From Amoebidium appalachense (lineage: Eukaryota; Ichthyosporea): DNA of 64,000 nucleotides. This document shows, piece after piece, positions 1 to 21,000 of the stretch; position 1 is the first letter of the stretch; every line of letters begins with the position of its first letter. Under the pieces are notes generated by a model. It was not told where the DNA came from, did no database searches, and saw nothing but the letters and a program-made list of their open reading frames with translations. A program made the translations under genes and the position numbers. Where the stretch lies: NCBI GenBank assembly GCA_963693365.1, contig CAVNZM010000005.1:4464001-4528000 (forward strand), written 5' to 3'.

Positions 1-299
1 AAATGACCCAAACCCAACATTAAATAGCAGTAGGTTAAAGGTCAGTAAGTTTCTTGCCCATCACCCCTCTGGTATCTGCCCGTCGTATCTAAAAAAAGGA
101 GAATTTTTACCAAATCATGATACAGCGCGGTATGCATTCAAAAAATTTGTAGCTAGTTAGCATGCCCGCTATCTTTAACCAGGTGCATCACGGTCCTCAC
201 GTTACAGATTAGCAACCATTCTTAGTGGCTATAAATCACGAAAGCATATAGACAACAAACACAGCATTGGTATTGTGTCGGTGTCTGATGTTGGTACAG

Positions 300-9826
<9,527 letters not shown>

Positions 9827-10008
9827 GTTGGAACACTTAGCACGCTATATGGGTAGCAGGGAGTTGTTTTGGAATGAAAGCTGATATTTAGTAACATGTA
9901 GCGAATGCAGCTAAGGCACGTATGAAAGCATATATTGATCTGCCTGATCGTCAAATGGGAGTTTGTGTGTGTTTGTGAAAAGGAATAGATGGGACGCCGA
10001 GCTCCGCG

Positions 10009-10050
<42 letters not shown>

Positions 10051-10666
10051 GGGGGGGGGGGGGGGGAGGGGAAATCGAACCTAGTGTCAAGGCTACACCT
10101 CGGAGGCATGTGTGCTTGCTGTTAGTTATAGGTGCTTGCGATTGCTAGCTGCAAAATCTCAGACCTATGTATTCATGTATCATGTATATGGCGTGCTATC
10201 CAATATGTGTGTGCAACTTTACTGTTGCACTGATGTGAGCTTGAACACACCAGAAAATTGCATCATGGAGCTTGTAGTAGAGATGTAGTGTGTACAGACA
10301 ATTGCAACGCCTTAAGTATAGGTACCCCGCATGTCTGGGGCGTATGTGACCCAACGCCGGTGATTTTTTTCCCCACTTTTTTCGTGAGGCATGTAATGCG
10401 AATAAACCAACACTTGTTGCGCTGTTCCATACATGACACGCTATGTACAAATCGTGGACACTTGGTGGTGTGGGATCCCATAGCATCCAAGCTGGCACAT
10501 GTTCGCGTGTGTGTATCTGGTGTGTGTGTGCTTGTAACTGCAATGACCCTCTCCACAATCAATGCCTCTTTGAATTCAGAATTCGAGAGCAAAAACTTAC
10601 GAAACAAAACTCATTGCAGACTTACTCACGGAAGTATGTCCGCGGGGAGCTTTTGGTGGTGGTGGT

Positions 10667-10701
<35 letters not shown>

Positions 10702-11299
10702 GGGGGGGGCTGCCTTCTAACACCTCCCGGCTCTCCTCACACCCCAGCACGCACAGTCAGGGAGCAGGGAAAAGACGAAGAAATACCATACACTACAATA
10801 GGTTGCACATGTATTCACGTGCGACCCGTTTGAACGGTTGCCCTCTGTCCCTTCCCCTCCCTCCCCCCCCTCCCCCCTTCTCCCCACATACACACACACC
10901 ACCACAACCCAAAAAGGTGCCACTGTGCTAAACGTTGACGTTTATCAATAAGGTAACACACACTGGCAATCACTTTCACGCGTCTCCCATGTTCAATCTA
11001 GTTCAGAAAAATGTTTCCAGCTGGTTGGGGATATGCAACTTTATTTCGCTTCCAGATAGAGCCGCTGCCATCACTATGTATACCAACACATTCTCATACA
11101 CATTCTTCACCATCATGCCTAGTACCTACACATCACATGATCATAATACAACATTGCTGGACACTAACGCAGCTGCCGGGGTTGCACCTAGCTATTGCAA
11201 TTTTATACATGTACACAAGTTTCCATCGCGACCATGATGAGCACTAGTAATTCCGCTTGCCAAACTTGTATGTTTCATATAATGATACAGCTTGTCCAA
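9827..11299. other. Spacer between phosphatase gene and membrane-protein gene
   Basis: The two genes converge here. The spacer holds poly-G tracts at about 10010-10066 and 10668-10710, a C-rich stretch near 10855-10890, and otherwise unique AT-balanced sequence. A final exon of the minus-strand gene could lie at about 11000-11200, but I could not fix its splice sites. Confidence 0.6.
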
Positions 11300-12881
11300 C
11301 TACCACAACCCCTGCCAGATGGCAAATGTGGTAACGTGATTCAAACCGTCAGCATGCTTCCCGATCTCCCCGTGGAAGTACGTAATTTGTCCTAGGCATA
11401 CCCCATAGGTAAAGTTGCCCAGAGTCGCAACTGCACCGAAATCATACCACGACCCAGTCCAGGCACCCAAGTCGGAGATCACTGCCATGACACAGAAGAA
11501 TGTAATTGCCGTTCCAATCGTGCAGGAAAACCAGGTCTCCTTGGGCTTGCTTGTGTGTCCTGCTTGACAATGTGTTGATGCAACGTCATTGTTAGGAGAA
11601 CGGCCATGACCGATAGCATGCAATTGACTATAGGTCACTGATTGTAAGCCTTTAACGAAGTAAGGCAGAACTCATCCGCGTGAATGTGAGAGAAGCAAGC
11701 AGTTGTGTGTACGTTTTGTCAGCGAGAATGTCAGGATGCCGTTTGAGTGTGGCTCTTAGCAACTTACCAAACCTACAACCTTACGGAACCGTGGCCTGGC
11801 AGGGAAGAGCATTTAAGCACGGGAAACTCACCAACATGTGGAACTTAAAACATAGAACCCCAAAGTGTGAAAAACTTAGAATGGTGTGATTGTGATGGAA
11901 TGGTGAAAGATAGGAGTGAGAGGAGAAGGCTACTAGCACACAACCGTAGTGCAAGGGTGGCAAACTGCAAGATTCGTGTACAATTCGCACCTTGTGACCA
12001 GAATTCCAGGACCCCTGGGAAGAGGTAGGGGGTGCAGCAACCCATCATGACCGTCAGGCCCTCGAGAATGCTGGAGGCCAGGTGGAAGGCATGTGCGTTC
12101 GGGGGCTGAAATGCCAGAACGTACACACATGCAATGCCCACTACACCCAGGGCAACGAAGACACACAGGACAAAGGCAACTTGGGCTTTACTAAAGTCTG
12201 AGCAGGGGAAGCAGCCGAGTCTTGTGCACCTGCCCCTGTGTTAACCGCAATATGTTTGTTAGCAGTCGCAGTGGGTTGCCTGTTTATGTATCGTCCTTGT
12301 CTGCTATTAGTAACCTATAGGCTCTTTACATTCCATCTGGCACACCAAAGGCCACGCATTCCCTTTTTCTCCTGCTTTTACGACGGTTGTGTTAGGCCCT
12401 GGGACAACCAACGAGCAAGTTACCCTTCACCAAACAGCTGCTGGATTCAGTTTCAGAAAGAAGTTAAGCTAATGCTGGCATTTATAAACCACGCTTAAGC
12501 AATTAGCATGAGCTCTCGGACTGCTCTGTTGTTCGTCCAAACACACAGCAAAGCGAAACCAATGTCTTGCATGCCAGCCCTAGTGCACATGTTCCACCAC
12601 GCTTTGGGAGCGCCAAGAACACAGAGCAGGTCACGGTTGTCGTAGCATTGGTCTGCCCTAGCACAAGCAGGAGTAGGGAGAAACCCACGACATGGGGAAA
12701 TATGAGAGGGTTAACCAGGGCACAAACGTTAACACGAAGCTCCGAACCTACCTGTCGCTAAGTTTGGGTTGTGCTTGCCACTCTCTCCACTCACAAAGCG
12801 GTTGGGCTCGACGAACGTCGGTGAAACTATAAAGCCCCTAAGCTTCTCTTCACAAGCTCCGATAGTTATAGGGAGCGCCAT
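11300..12881 (-). CDS. Small multi-pass membrane protein, function not recognised
   Basis: Three minus-strand exons join in matching phase 1: 12752-12881 (ATG; donor CAG|GTAGGT), 11991-12197 (acceptor CCCCTGCTCAG), 11300-11559 (stop at 11300, unless a later exon replaces the tail). The product is about 198 residues. It has a soluble N-terminus of about 43 residues, then four hydrophobic stretches: AQVAFVLCVFVALGVVGIA, TVMMGCCTPYLFPGVLEFW, CTIGTAITFFCVMAVISDLG and the GAVATLGNFTYGVCLG region. The loop VISDLGAWTGSWYDFGAV recalls the ISD-G motif of Frag1/DRAM/Sfk1 proteins, but that is weak and the order of segments is not clearly theirs. Two CCAAT boxes lie 350-380 bases upstream of the ATG. 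Confidence 0.72.
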
Positions 12882-13530
12882 AGTTGTAATCGTTTTCGTC
12901 TAAGAGCCCTTTGGCCCGGTTTGCAAGGTCTTCAGGAACAAAAACCTCGTAGGAGCCTTTGCTGGAAAACGAGCCAATAGCAAGGTAACGAAAGGGGCCG
13001 TGTGTGGATGCATACTGACGTGCTTGTAGCTTTTATATACTGGTTGGGTTACCTGCCAAATATGGAACGTTATTTTTTTTTGCTCCAAAGGCAATAACCA
13101 CCCGTGTGAGCCCTGAACCAGCACACACTAAGATGAGCCTTTCTTTGAGGTTTTCTGCGCTGGCCTGTGCTGTGGACCAGGCCGCGCTCGGATCCGGAGG
13201 AACCAAAAAAGCCTTCGCGCCAAAAATGACTCATTCACCAATCAAGCATTAAGACCAATCATATTCGAGATAATTTAGACACGGCGTGATCATTCGCTAA
13301 ATTTAACGCAAGACGTTGAGCAAGGCGATGCAGCAAGACTCATACGGGTTACGGTATACTTGGCGAGTTTGAACAGTTTTCAAGTTTCCAAGTACTAGTA
13401 CTACAGCTGTAGTTCACCGGTTTTTAGGAGGCACTTCATCCTTCAATATTTCGGCTTCTCTCACGGTATCATAGCCACGGAATACTCCTTTAGATCTGAT
13501 AATGCTTCTCATTGTGAGGTCTTCTGTAGA
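12882..13530. promoter_or_regulatory. Divergent promoter region with CCAAT boxes
   Basis: This spacer lies between a minus-strand gene starting at 12881 and plus-strand open frames from 13531. It carries two CCAAT boxes (about 13238 and 13255) and no simple repeats. Its AT-balanced composition is typical of the intergenic promoters elsewhere in this window. Confidence 0.45.
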
Positions 13531-13776
13531 ATGTCTGCAAAGCTGCTCAACTACTTGCAAGATGCTGTAAGCCCTCACACAGACCTGCTTACTCACCCGC
13601 TATTCAGCATCACGCGGCAAATGGCAGAAATGGAGAATCATGGGCCCACATACCACCAGATACTAGACGGGATTAGAGCAGAACATGAAAATGCAAGGAC
13701 GAGAGGGAACACGGAGGCAGTGGCTGCTCTTGCTGCAGAATACAGGGAGCGCCACAAAGAGTTCACGATACCATAA
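13531..13776 (+). CDS. Possible 81-residue protein or first exon
   Basis: An uninterrupted frame starts at ATG with MSAKLLNYLQDAVS and ends FTIP, mostly helical and charged (MAEMENHG, AALAAEYRERHKEF). Composition and codon use look coding, and it sits 650 bases from a divergent gene start in a CCAAT region. No domain is recognised. It may be a complete small gene, or it may be the 5' leader of the two-exon model that starts 44 bases downstream. Confidence 0.35.
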   Translation: MSAKLLNYLQDAVSPHTDLLTHPLFSITRQMAEMENHGPTYHQILDGIRAEHENARTRGNTEAVAALAAEYRERHKEFTIP

Positions 13777-13819
13777 TTCGTGGAGGGAGATTGAATTGAT
13801 GCGCAGATAAAACTAGCGG

Positions 13820-13885
13820 ATGACTTCCGTATTCGTTTACAAGAAAGATGTGGTAAGTGTTTTTCATGTACCTATGCCAGCCTCC

Positions 13886-13923
<38 letters not shown>

Positions 13924-14490
13924 CGGAAACACAGCTGCCATTTTCTAATCTTCCAATAGGGCCATCTAATTCTCTGGTCCTCCACACTTCCATTCTTTTT
14001 CTTAGCCCGTTATTTCGTTCCTAATAGTGACCCACCCCCCTGTGACCCACCCCTCGCTGAATCAAGTGCACGCGTGTGGCATCCGGCATCCATCTTTTCC
14101 AAAAAAAATCCCGGACTTCTGTGTGGTCTATGTCCTAGCCTGTTGAGCCCAGACATATCCCCCCCCTCCCCCCCCTCCATTCCTCCCCCCCCCCCCCCTC
14201 CCCACCCACCCATCCCCTCCCCGACCTTCTCTTCCTCTCTCTCTCTCCTCCCCCCCCCCCCCCCCCTCTCTCATTCAGCTGTTTCTCATTCAGCTGTTTC
14301 TTCCCACCTTCAATCACCATATGTACAGTACAATGACTTCCTTACGGGGCTGGAACCCCTTGAGTATGACATTAACAGGACGTGCAGGCGGGCTTGCGGG
14401 AGTAAAAAGAAACGTAAGGGCAGCGGCCAAACGGAGGGAAATGAAAGCAACACCCACGCCTGGCCTGCAAGTAGCCCTGCAGCCACATAA
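13820..14490 (+). CDS. Possible two-exon 64-residue protein
   Basis: ATG at 13820 opens MTSVFVYKKDV and meets a strong donor GTG|GTAAGT at 13852/13853. After an intron holding C tracts, the acceptor ATGTACAG (14328) resumes in phase 0 with YNDFLTGLEPLEYDINRT and a basic segment SKKKRKG, ending at 14490. An overlapping frame, 14321-14605, is also open for 94 residues and reads ENGFVFALNQAPTDS. I cannot tell from sequence alone which frame of the last exon is used. No family is recognised. Confidence 0.35.
13887..13922. repeat. Poly-C tract
   Basis: About 36 C within the putative intron of the small plus-strand gene. Confidence 0.95.
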
Positions 14491-14605
14491 CACGACAGGT
14501 GGTGTGCAGCAGCAAAGCGAAGAGAATGGTTTTGTGTTCGCACTGAACCAAGCCCCTACAGACTCGGTTGCTGACGAACTTACTCCACTTTTGCGTGTCA
14601 GATAA

Positions 14606-16408
14606 ATTGGACATGTTTGAATGTTCGCTTGTTGCATGCTACCTTGTTTCTAGGCTGCAGTTTTGATATTTGTACTGAACGCGTATGTAACGGTACAGGC
14701 TATGACCATGTCATAGAAAATTTGACATATACAGTTGCCAATGGTGCTGTTAGGAAGGACGATGAGGATGGTCGTGTGTGTGGTGTGAGAATAGGGTTAC
14801 TTGGTGTTGTGGTGGGTTAGTTGGTGCAGTGGTGGTGGCGGTGAGGGTGGTCGAAAGTATCCCCTTTGGATTTGGGGGGGGGAGAGGGGGGAGGAGAGGG
14901 GGGGGGGGGGGGGGGGGGATGGTGGGGAGGAACCTGCCTGCCTGTGACCCGGAACTTAGACTAATAGTCTTATAATGACGGTGACTAGACTTCGAAGGAC
15001 TTGGTTAAGATAACCCCATCCTGCTTTTGGTAACCGTGGGACATAATTTACCACCCCAACTCCCCCCCCCCTCCTCCCCCTCTCCCCCCTTCCCCCCTCT
15101 CCCCCTACCTTCTTCTTCTTTTTTTTTTTTTTTTGTGCGCACGCGCGCTTGCGTGTGTGGGGGTGTGCATGGTGGTGGTGGTGGTGGTATAGCTTGGGGG
15201 AGGAGGAGGAGGGGGGGGGGGGGGGGGGGGGGGGGAGGGGGGGGGGGGATGGGGGGGAAGGGGGGGGGGGGGAGGGGATGGGGGGGAAGGGGGGGGGGGG
15301 GGGGGGAGGGGAAGGGGGGGGGGGGGGGGGGGGGGGGGGGGGAGGGGGGGGGAGGGGGGAGGTAGAGGAGAAGGGGTCGTGAATTAATTCATAGTATGTG
15401 TAGGTGTACGTGAAGGCCGCGGCAAACTATTTATGCTCATCTGAAGTGCATTGTAATTACGGAATGACACGCACTAAGTCTATTAACTGTGAATATATCA
15501 CTTTTCAAGTCGGAGTATCGTAAAGCTATACTGGTTTTCGAATGTGCAGTTGATGCTTGGTTGGTATTACCGTGATGTTCTCGTAGCGCAGGCAGGCACT
15601 GGTCTTTCCATCGACTTTTTCCGCAGCTGGCCTGTTGCCATCTGTAATAAACAATGCCTTCCCACTTTTACGTGTTCTCAATGAGACTGGTGGCATAGCA
15701 TGGGAATCATTCAGGCTCCCAGTGTCAGTAAATATTGATAACGGAATCTTTTGTTTTCACCGTTTTTATAAAAATTCTGCCCCACACAGTTTTCTTTTTT
15801 CTTAATTTCTTACTCCCTTCTTCTTTTTTTTTTTCTCCTTCCCTTTTTTTGTTGCTTCTTCTGTTACAGTAAGTTGCCCCCGCGCGGCCGCGCGCGCAAC
15901 CATGGCCATACGGGTGAATCCCCCCCCCCCTTCCCCCCCCCCCCCCCCAAAAAAAAAAAAAAAAAAAAAAAAAGGAAAAGGAAAGAACGGAATAAAAAGA
16001 AACGAATTGCAAAAGAAGGGGAAAACGTAGTCATGTGATCACCGATCATAAAATTGCACTCAACCGCGGCCGCACAAAACATTATAATATGACAAACACA
16101 CACACACACATGCACACACACACACACACACCCACGCACACCCACACACACGTAGTGACACCCACATACACACATTCTATGACACAGACGTACACACACC
16201 CACAGTGTCACGCGCGTGTGCACACCCACAAAAATACAATGATCATGACATATACACATAGCCTCCTCGCACACGTCATGTGGAGTTGTATGGTCTTTGA
16301 TCTGCTTCCTACGTAACGATACATAAAATGGGAGTGGAGTGTGTGGGCATAATTGGGTGTGTGGTGTGTGTGTGTGTGTGCGCGCGCTCAGTTACGTGTG
16401 TGTCACCC

Positions 16409-16448
<40 letters not shown>

Positions 16449-17297
16449 CGTGCGTGTGTGTCTGTAGTGTTTATCTCTGTGTGTACATGTGCTATAGCTA
16501 GGTGTACGTTGTGTGTGTGTATGTGTGTGTGTGCATTTGTGCTACTTGCACTGTGTGTGTATGTGTGTGTTTGTGTGCTGTGCGCGCCCATATCGCACGT
16601 TATGTAGGAAATCAATGAACACTCACACATATGCAAATCCCATTTTATAACATTGCATCTTTACGTAGCAAACATACCAATGCACATGTGGAGCTTTCAG
16701 AGTTGCAATCAGCTATGAACTTAATTTGCACTCCCAGGCCAGCTGGAAATATCATACGTGGGGCTTACATTCGTTTGGCTGTCCCTCTCACCGCTCGAAT
16801 CGGGTCATTCATACTACTAGCCTAAAGATCGACTATACTATTCTCAACACCCCACCTACTGTCTGAACCGCCAAATGTACGTCTAACAGAAGGGCTCTAA
16901 GCGCTGTGTATATGTGTGAGCCAACACGTGTATGAAATTCATTGTACGCAAGTGAAAGTGCTGAACGTTGATCGTGTAGTTTGACAATTTGTGTGGCCAC
17001 CTACTTGTCCTACTACTGTTTGCATAACAAAACACAAACAACACCTCCCCCACCCTATTCCTTGCCGCCATGCGCATCCGCTGATCCCTCACCCTTCACC
17101 CTGCTACTCTTTGATTGGTTCCGAGTCACGAGATTTTTACCACGTGGTTTTGCTTTGCTGCGTGGCTGTTTGCTACGTGGTTATCATGAAACCGGCTTTC
17201 CCTGTGAACCACCACCACTGGTCAGATCGATGCGTGAAAGTATGCTGCTGCACCTTATTGGTGCGAAAAGACAGAATGCACCAGCAGCCCAGATTCC
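14606..17297. other. Repeat-rich intergenic region
   Basis: No gene is seen. Contents: poly-G tracts (14896-14919 and a 170-base G-rich block with scattered A at 15195-15362), a (C)n(A)n compound (about 15919-15973), (CA)n (16097-16155), (GT)n (16362-16444), and unique AT-balanced sequence at 15380-15720 and 16600-17100. The open frames here are repeat readings or lack splice and composition support. Confidence 0.6.
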
Positions 17298-17366
17298 CTA
17301 CAGGCACCCTACTACCGGCAACGACTGGTATGTGGGCAAAAGGCACCCTTTCATTTAGCTATAAAC

Positions 17367-17402
<36 letters not shown>

Positions 17403-17567
17403 CGGCGCTCCCAGGGCGCACACGCGCGTACACCACACAGGCACACCCACACGCCTGCCTGCACCCACCCAACCACCCACAGACACCCACAGTACCCACC
17501 CCCACTTCCCCCCATTCCCCCACCCATCCCCACGTACCTGCTCTATCCCCCCCCCCCCCCCCTCCAA

Positions 17568-17598
<31 letters not shown>

Positions 17599-18931
17599 AC
17601 CCAAACCATATCCACCATCTTAACCCCCGTGCACCTCCCCACCCATCCCCACGTACCTTCGTGTCCTCACCCACGCCCGCTTCAGCAGCCAGCTGCATGA
17701 CCCGTCTCTGCTTGGTTTCAGGCAATTTCCTCAGCGCACATGTGAGCACCAGCGCACTCAACAACACCTGGTCTGTGCGTGCATCCAAGCCCACGGGTCT
17801 CCCCTTGCGCCAATCCAGGCACGTTCGATCCCACTCCCTAATCAGCTCCAACATGTAGTCCACATGTCCCGGGCCCTTGCATGCCTCACACAAGCGCTGC
17901 CACAGTAACTCGTAGTAGCGGGGGCCTGCCGGCTGGCCCACAGAATGGTACGTGGCCAAAACCTGCATCATGCCCCTAGTGTCTCCATTCTTCCCCATGG
18001 CCTCAAACAACATATGCAGAACCTTGCGTGCGCCTTCGTGCAGTGGGCCCTTATTCGGTGTCGTGTGTTGAATCTGGGCGACAACGTGCCGGAGAAACTT
18101 TGCATGGACATCCCTGTCTGGCTTGGGGCAAATGACGTATGCCAGGTTGACCATAATGGGCCAGGGAACATATAACCCCGACTGCACACACGCCTCCAGC
18201 CACATCTCCAGGGCCCTTGGCTGGCGAAAGATGGTTCTAAGTCTGGTTGAAAGCACCTTGTGCACAGAACTCATTACAGTCTCGTCCATACCCTGCCCGT
18301 GTGTCTTCATAGCGTCCGAAATAACCAGTAGCTGCCGGGGGTTTCCGTGAAGAAATACCGCCTGAAGGGTTAACCCCAACGCAGTGTGGTCTGGGCTAGG
18401 CCCCACGTGGCACATGTGCGTCAATGTGCGCACGGCCGCGCTTGCGTTGCCCTTGGCCACACATGTTTGCAACAGTGCGTGGTACACGTACATAGGGGCT
18501 CTACGGTCCGGGCCCCTGAATGCCTGCATGGCCAGAAGTAGCCCGTCCAGCCTACCCTCTTGGCCCAAGACCTCCACACACCGGTACTGCACATAGCCCG
18601 GGATGTTGAGGCCCGCGTCTTGCAGCCGGTCCAGCAGCTCCATCATGGGCGTGCACAGGTTGCGGTCGGCAAGTGCAAACAGTACACGGCCCCACGTCAG
18701 CTCGGGTCGTGGCATGCCTGACTTCATGATGGTGTCTACACCAATAGCCTGAGGGGAGGGAGAGAGAAGGAGAGAAGGGAGGGAGGAAGGGAAAGGCCGG
18801 GGGGGGGGGGGGGGGGGGGGGGCAGTTAATATCAAGCAATGGATGTGCCTCCAATTCCCTCCAGAATGCTGCTGCACGCACAGGGGGCACATTCACTTCA
18901 ATACCGTATTGATCCCCCCCCCCCCTCTCTC

Positions 18932-18973
<42 letters not shown>

Positions 18974-19153
18974 CCCCCCCCCCCCCCCCCCCCCCCACAA
19001 CATCACCACCACCACCACCACCACCACCACCAACCCGTCCATCCACAACTAACACCACCAGCATGCAACACACAGCAGCTAAGTATCCCTTGTTTCAAGC
19101 ACGACTTGGCAGAAAGTGCACTAGCCTACACTGTCTACGGGGATTATCCCCCC

Positions 19154-19184
<31 letters not shown>

Positions 19185-20743
19185 ACACATTAAACACATA
19201 CACAAACACATACAAAGGCACACAAAGGAGAAGGAAAAGACGAGGGCAAACACTATCCCATCACCAAAAAAAATTTTTTTTGCCTAACACACCTTAGCAC
19301 CAGTCAGGTACAGTGCAGCCACTGCTGTCGTGTTGTTTCGTTTGCCGTGGGCCTTAACTGCAACCCGCCATACCCACACTGCCTGCATCAGACCGGCTAT
19401 TTTTAGCTGGCCCCAGAGGGCCACCAATTCGGCCCGCATGTCCATCTGGCTAAGGCCTGTGGCCACAGGCAGTATGTCTCCCCTGTGAGCCCTGCAAACA
19501 GCACTTTGTGAGTGCGTGAAGGGTATGGGGTGATAAGTGTGCAAGAAGGGGAAAATGGCACACATCGCGCTGCAATTCAACAATGATATCTACACAATCA
19601 CATGCACACCCGCCTACATACATAATCAGAGATACGACACTGCTGCATGTTCTTACCACTCCACTTTGCCACACTGCTATCCAAGACCCTCCCCTCCACC
19701 ATGGACAGGTACCCAAAAACCACCTAACCCATCTCGTCCACTAATATGTCCGGCGCATCGCATTTCCCCACCCATACTGTCCAACCTCCCCCCCCCCCCC
19801 CCCTCCCCCGCCGGGGGGGAAGCAGTCCACTCACAAAGTCTCAATTGTGCACATACACCCACAACACACACACACACACATACACAAGCTCATGCACACC
19901 TACGTTTGCCCCCTCCCCCCCCCCCCCCCCCCCTCCCCCTCCCATCCTCCTCCTCCCCCCCCCCTCTCCCCACACCCATCCACTCATCCAACATCCCCCC
20001 TTTCCCCCTAATCTCCCTCCCTCCTCTCCCCTATCCCCACGCACACCTTCACCCCCCCCCCCCCCCCTCTTCCCACCCACCTTGCCAGGTCGTGTTTGCA
20101 CAGAACCTCCCAAGCAGAAACCACCCAATCCTGCTTCCCCGCCTCGGCAAACCCCTGGATTGTGCCAGAAAGGGCCGACACCACCCACCGTGCCCACTGC
20201 CTGTGTGCAAACAGAGTCTTGGCATGCTCGAGTTGGCCCACACTGGCCAGTGCTCTACATACGATGCTGGCCGTGCGTGGCCCTGGGGCCGGGACCCTAG
20301 CAAGGAGATCGATGGCTGTGGTGATGCCTTCGATGCTGTCGGTGCTGTGGAGAGGTGGAACGTGTAAGTGGGCAGTCGTAGGTGGCACAGCCTACAATGG
20401 CCTTGGTTGGTTATATAATCAGTACACATACTATGCTATAAAACAGGAAAAAAAACACACACAGCTATAGGTAACCCCCCCCCCCCCCCCCGGGGGGGGG
20501 GGGGGGGGGGGGCAAACACACACACACATACCCCCCTACTAACCAATCCCTTTGCTGCCCATAGACAAAACGCTCACAACACGGGCACCTACCTACCAAT
20601 CTACCCACCACATGCGGTGCAGCTGCCTGGAAGCTAGCACATTCAAGGCAGCCGAAGCCAGTCCACACATGGGCATCCTCCCCACAACCACATGCACACA
20701 CCAACACCGCCACTACCGCACCAAACAACCACTTCCTTAAAAC

Positions 20744-20775
<32 letters not shown>

Positions 20776-20955
20776 TTCCTGCCCCCCCCCCGGACAACAA
20801 ACGGAAGAACAAATCAGACAGAAAAAGCAGAAAAAGAAAAGACTCCCCCCCCCCCCCCCCTCCCCCTCCCCTTACGGCCCGGTCCGTCTCGGCCAACCAG
20901 TCCCACCAGCGCCAACACCCTAACCCACCACCCCCTCCCCCCCCCCCTCCCCCCC

Positions 20956-21000
<45 letters not shown>

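Noticed and set aside
12503-12688. Hydrophobic minus-strand frame between two exons of the membrane-protein gene
   Set aside because: The flanking exons join directly in phase with strong splice sites, and this segment begins inside the intron after GTAGGT.
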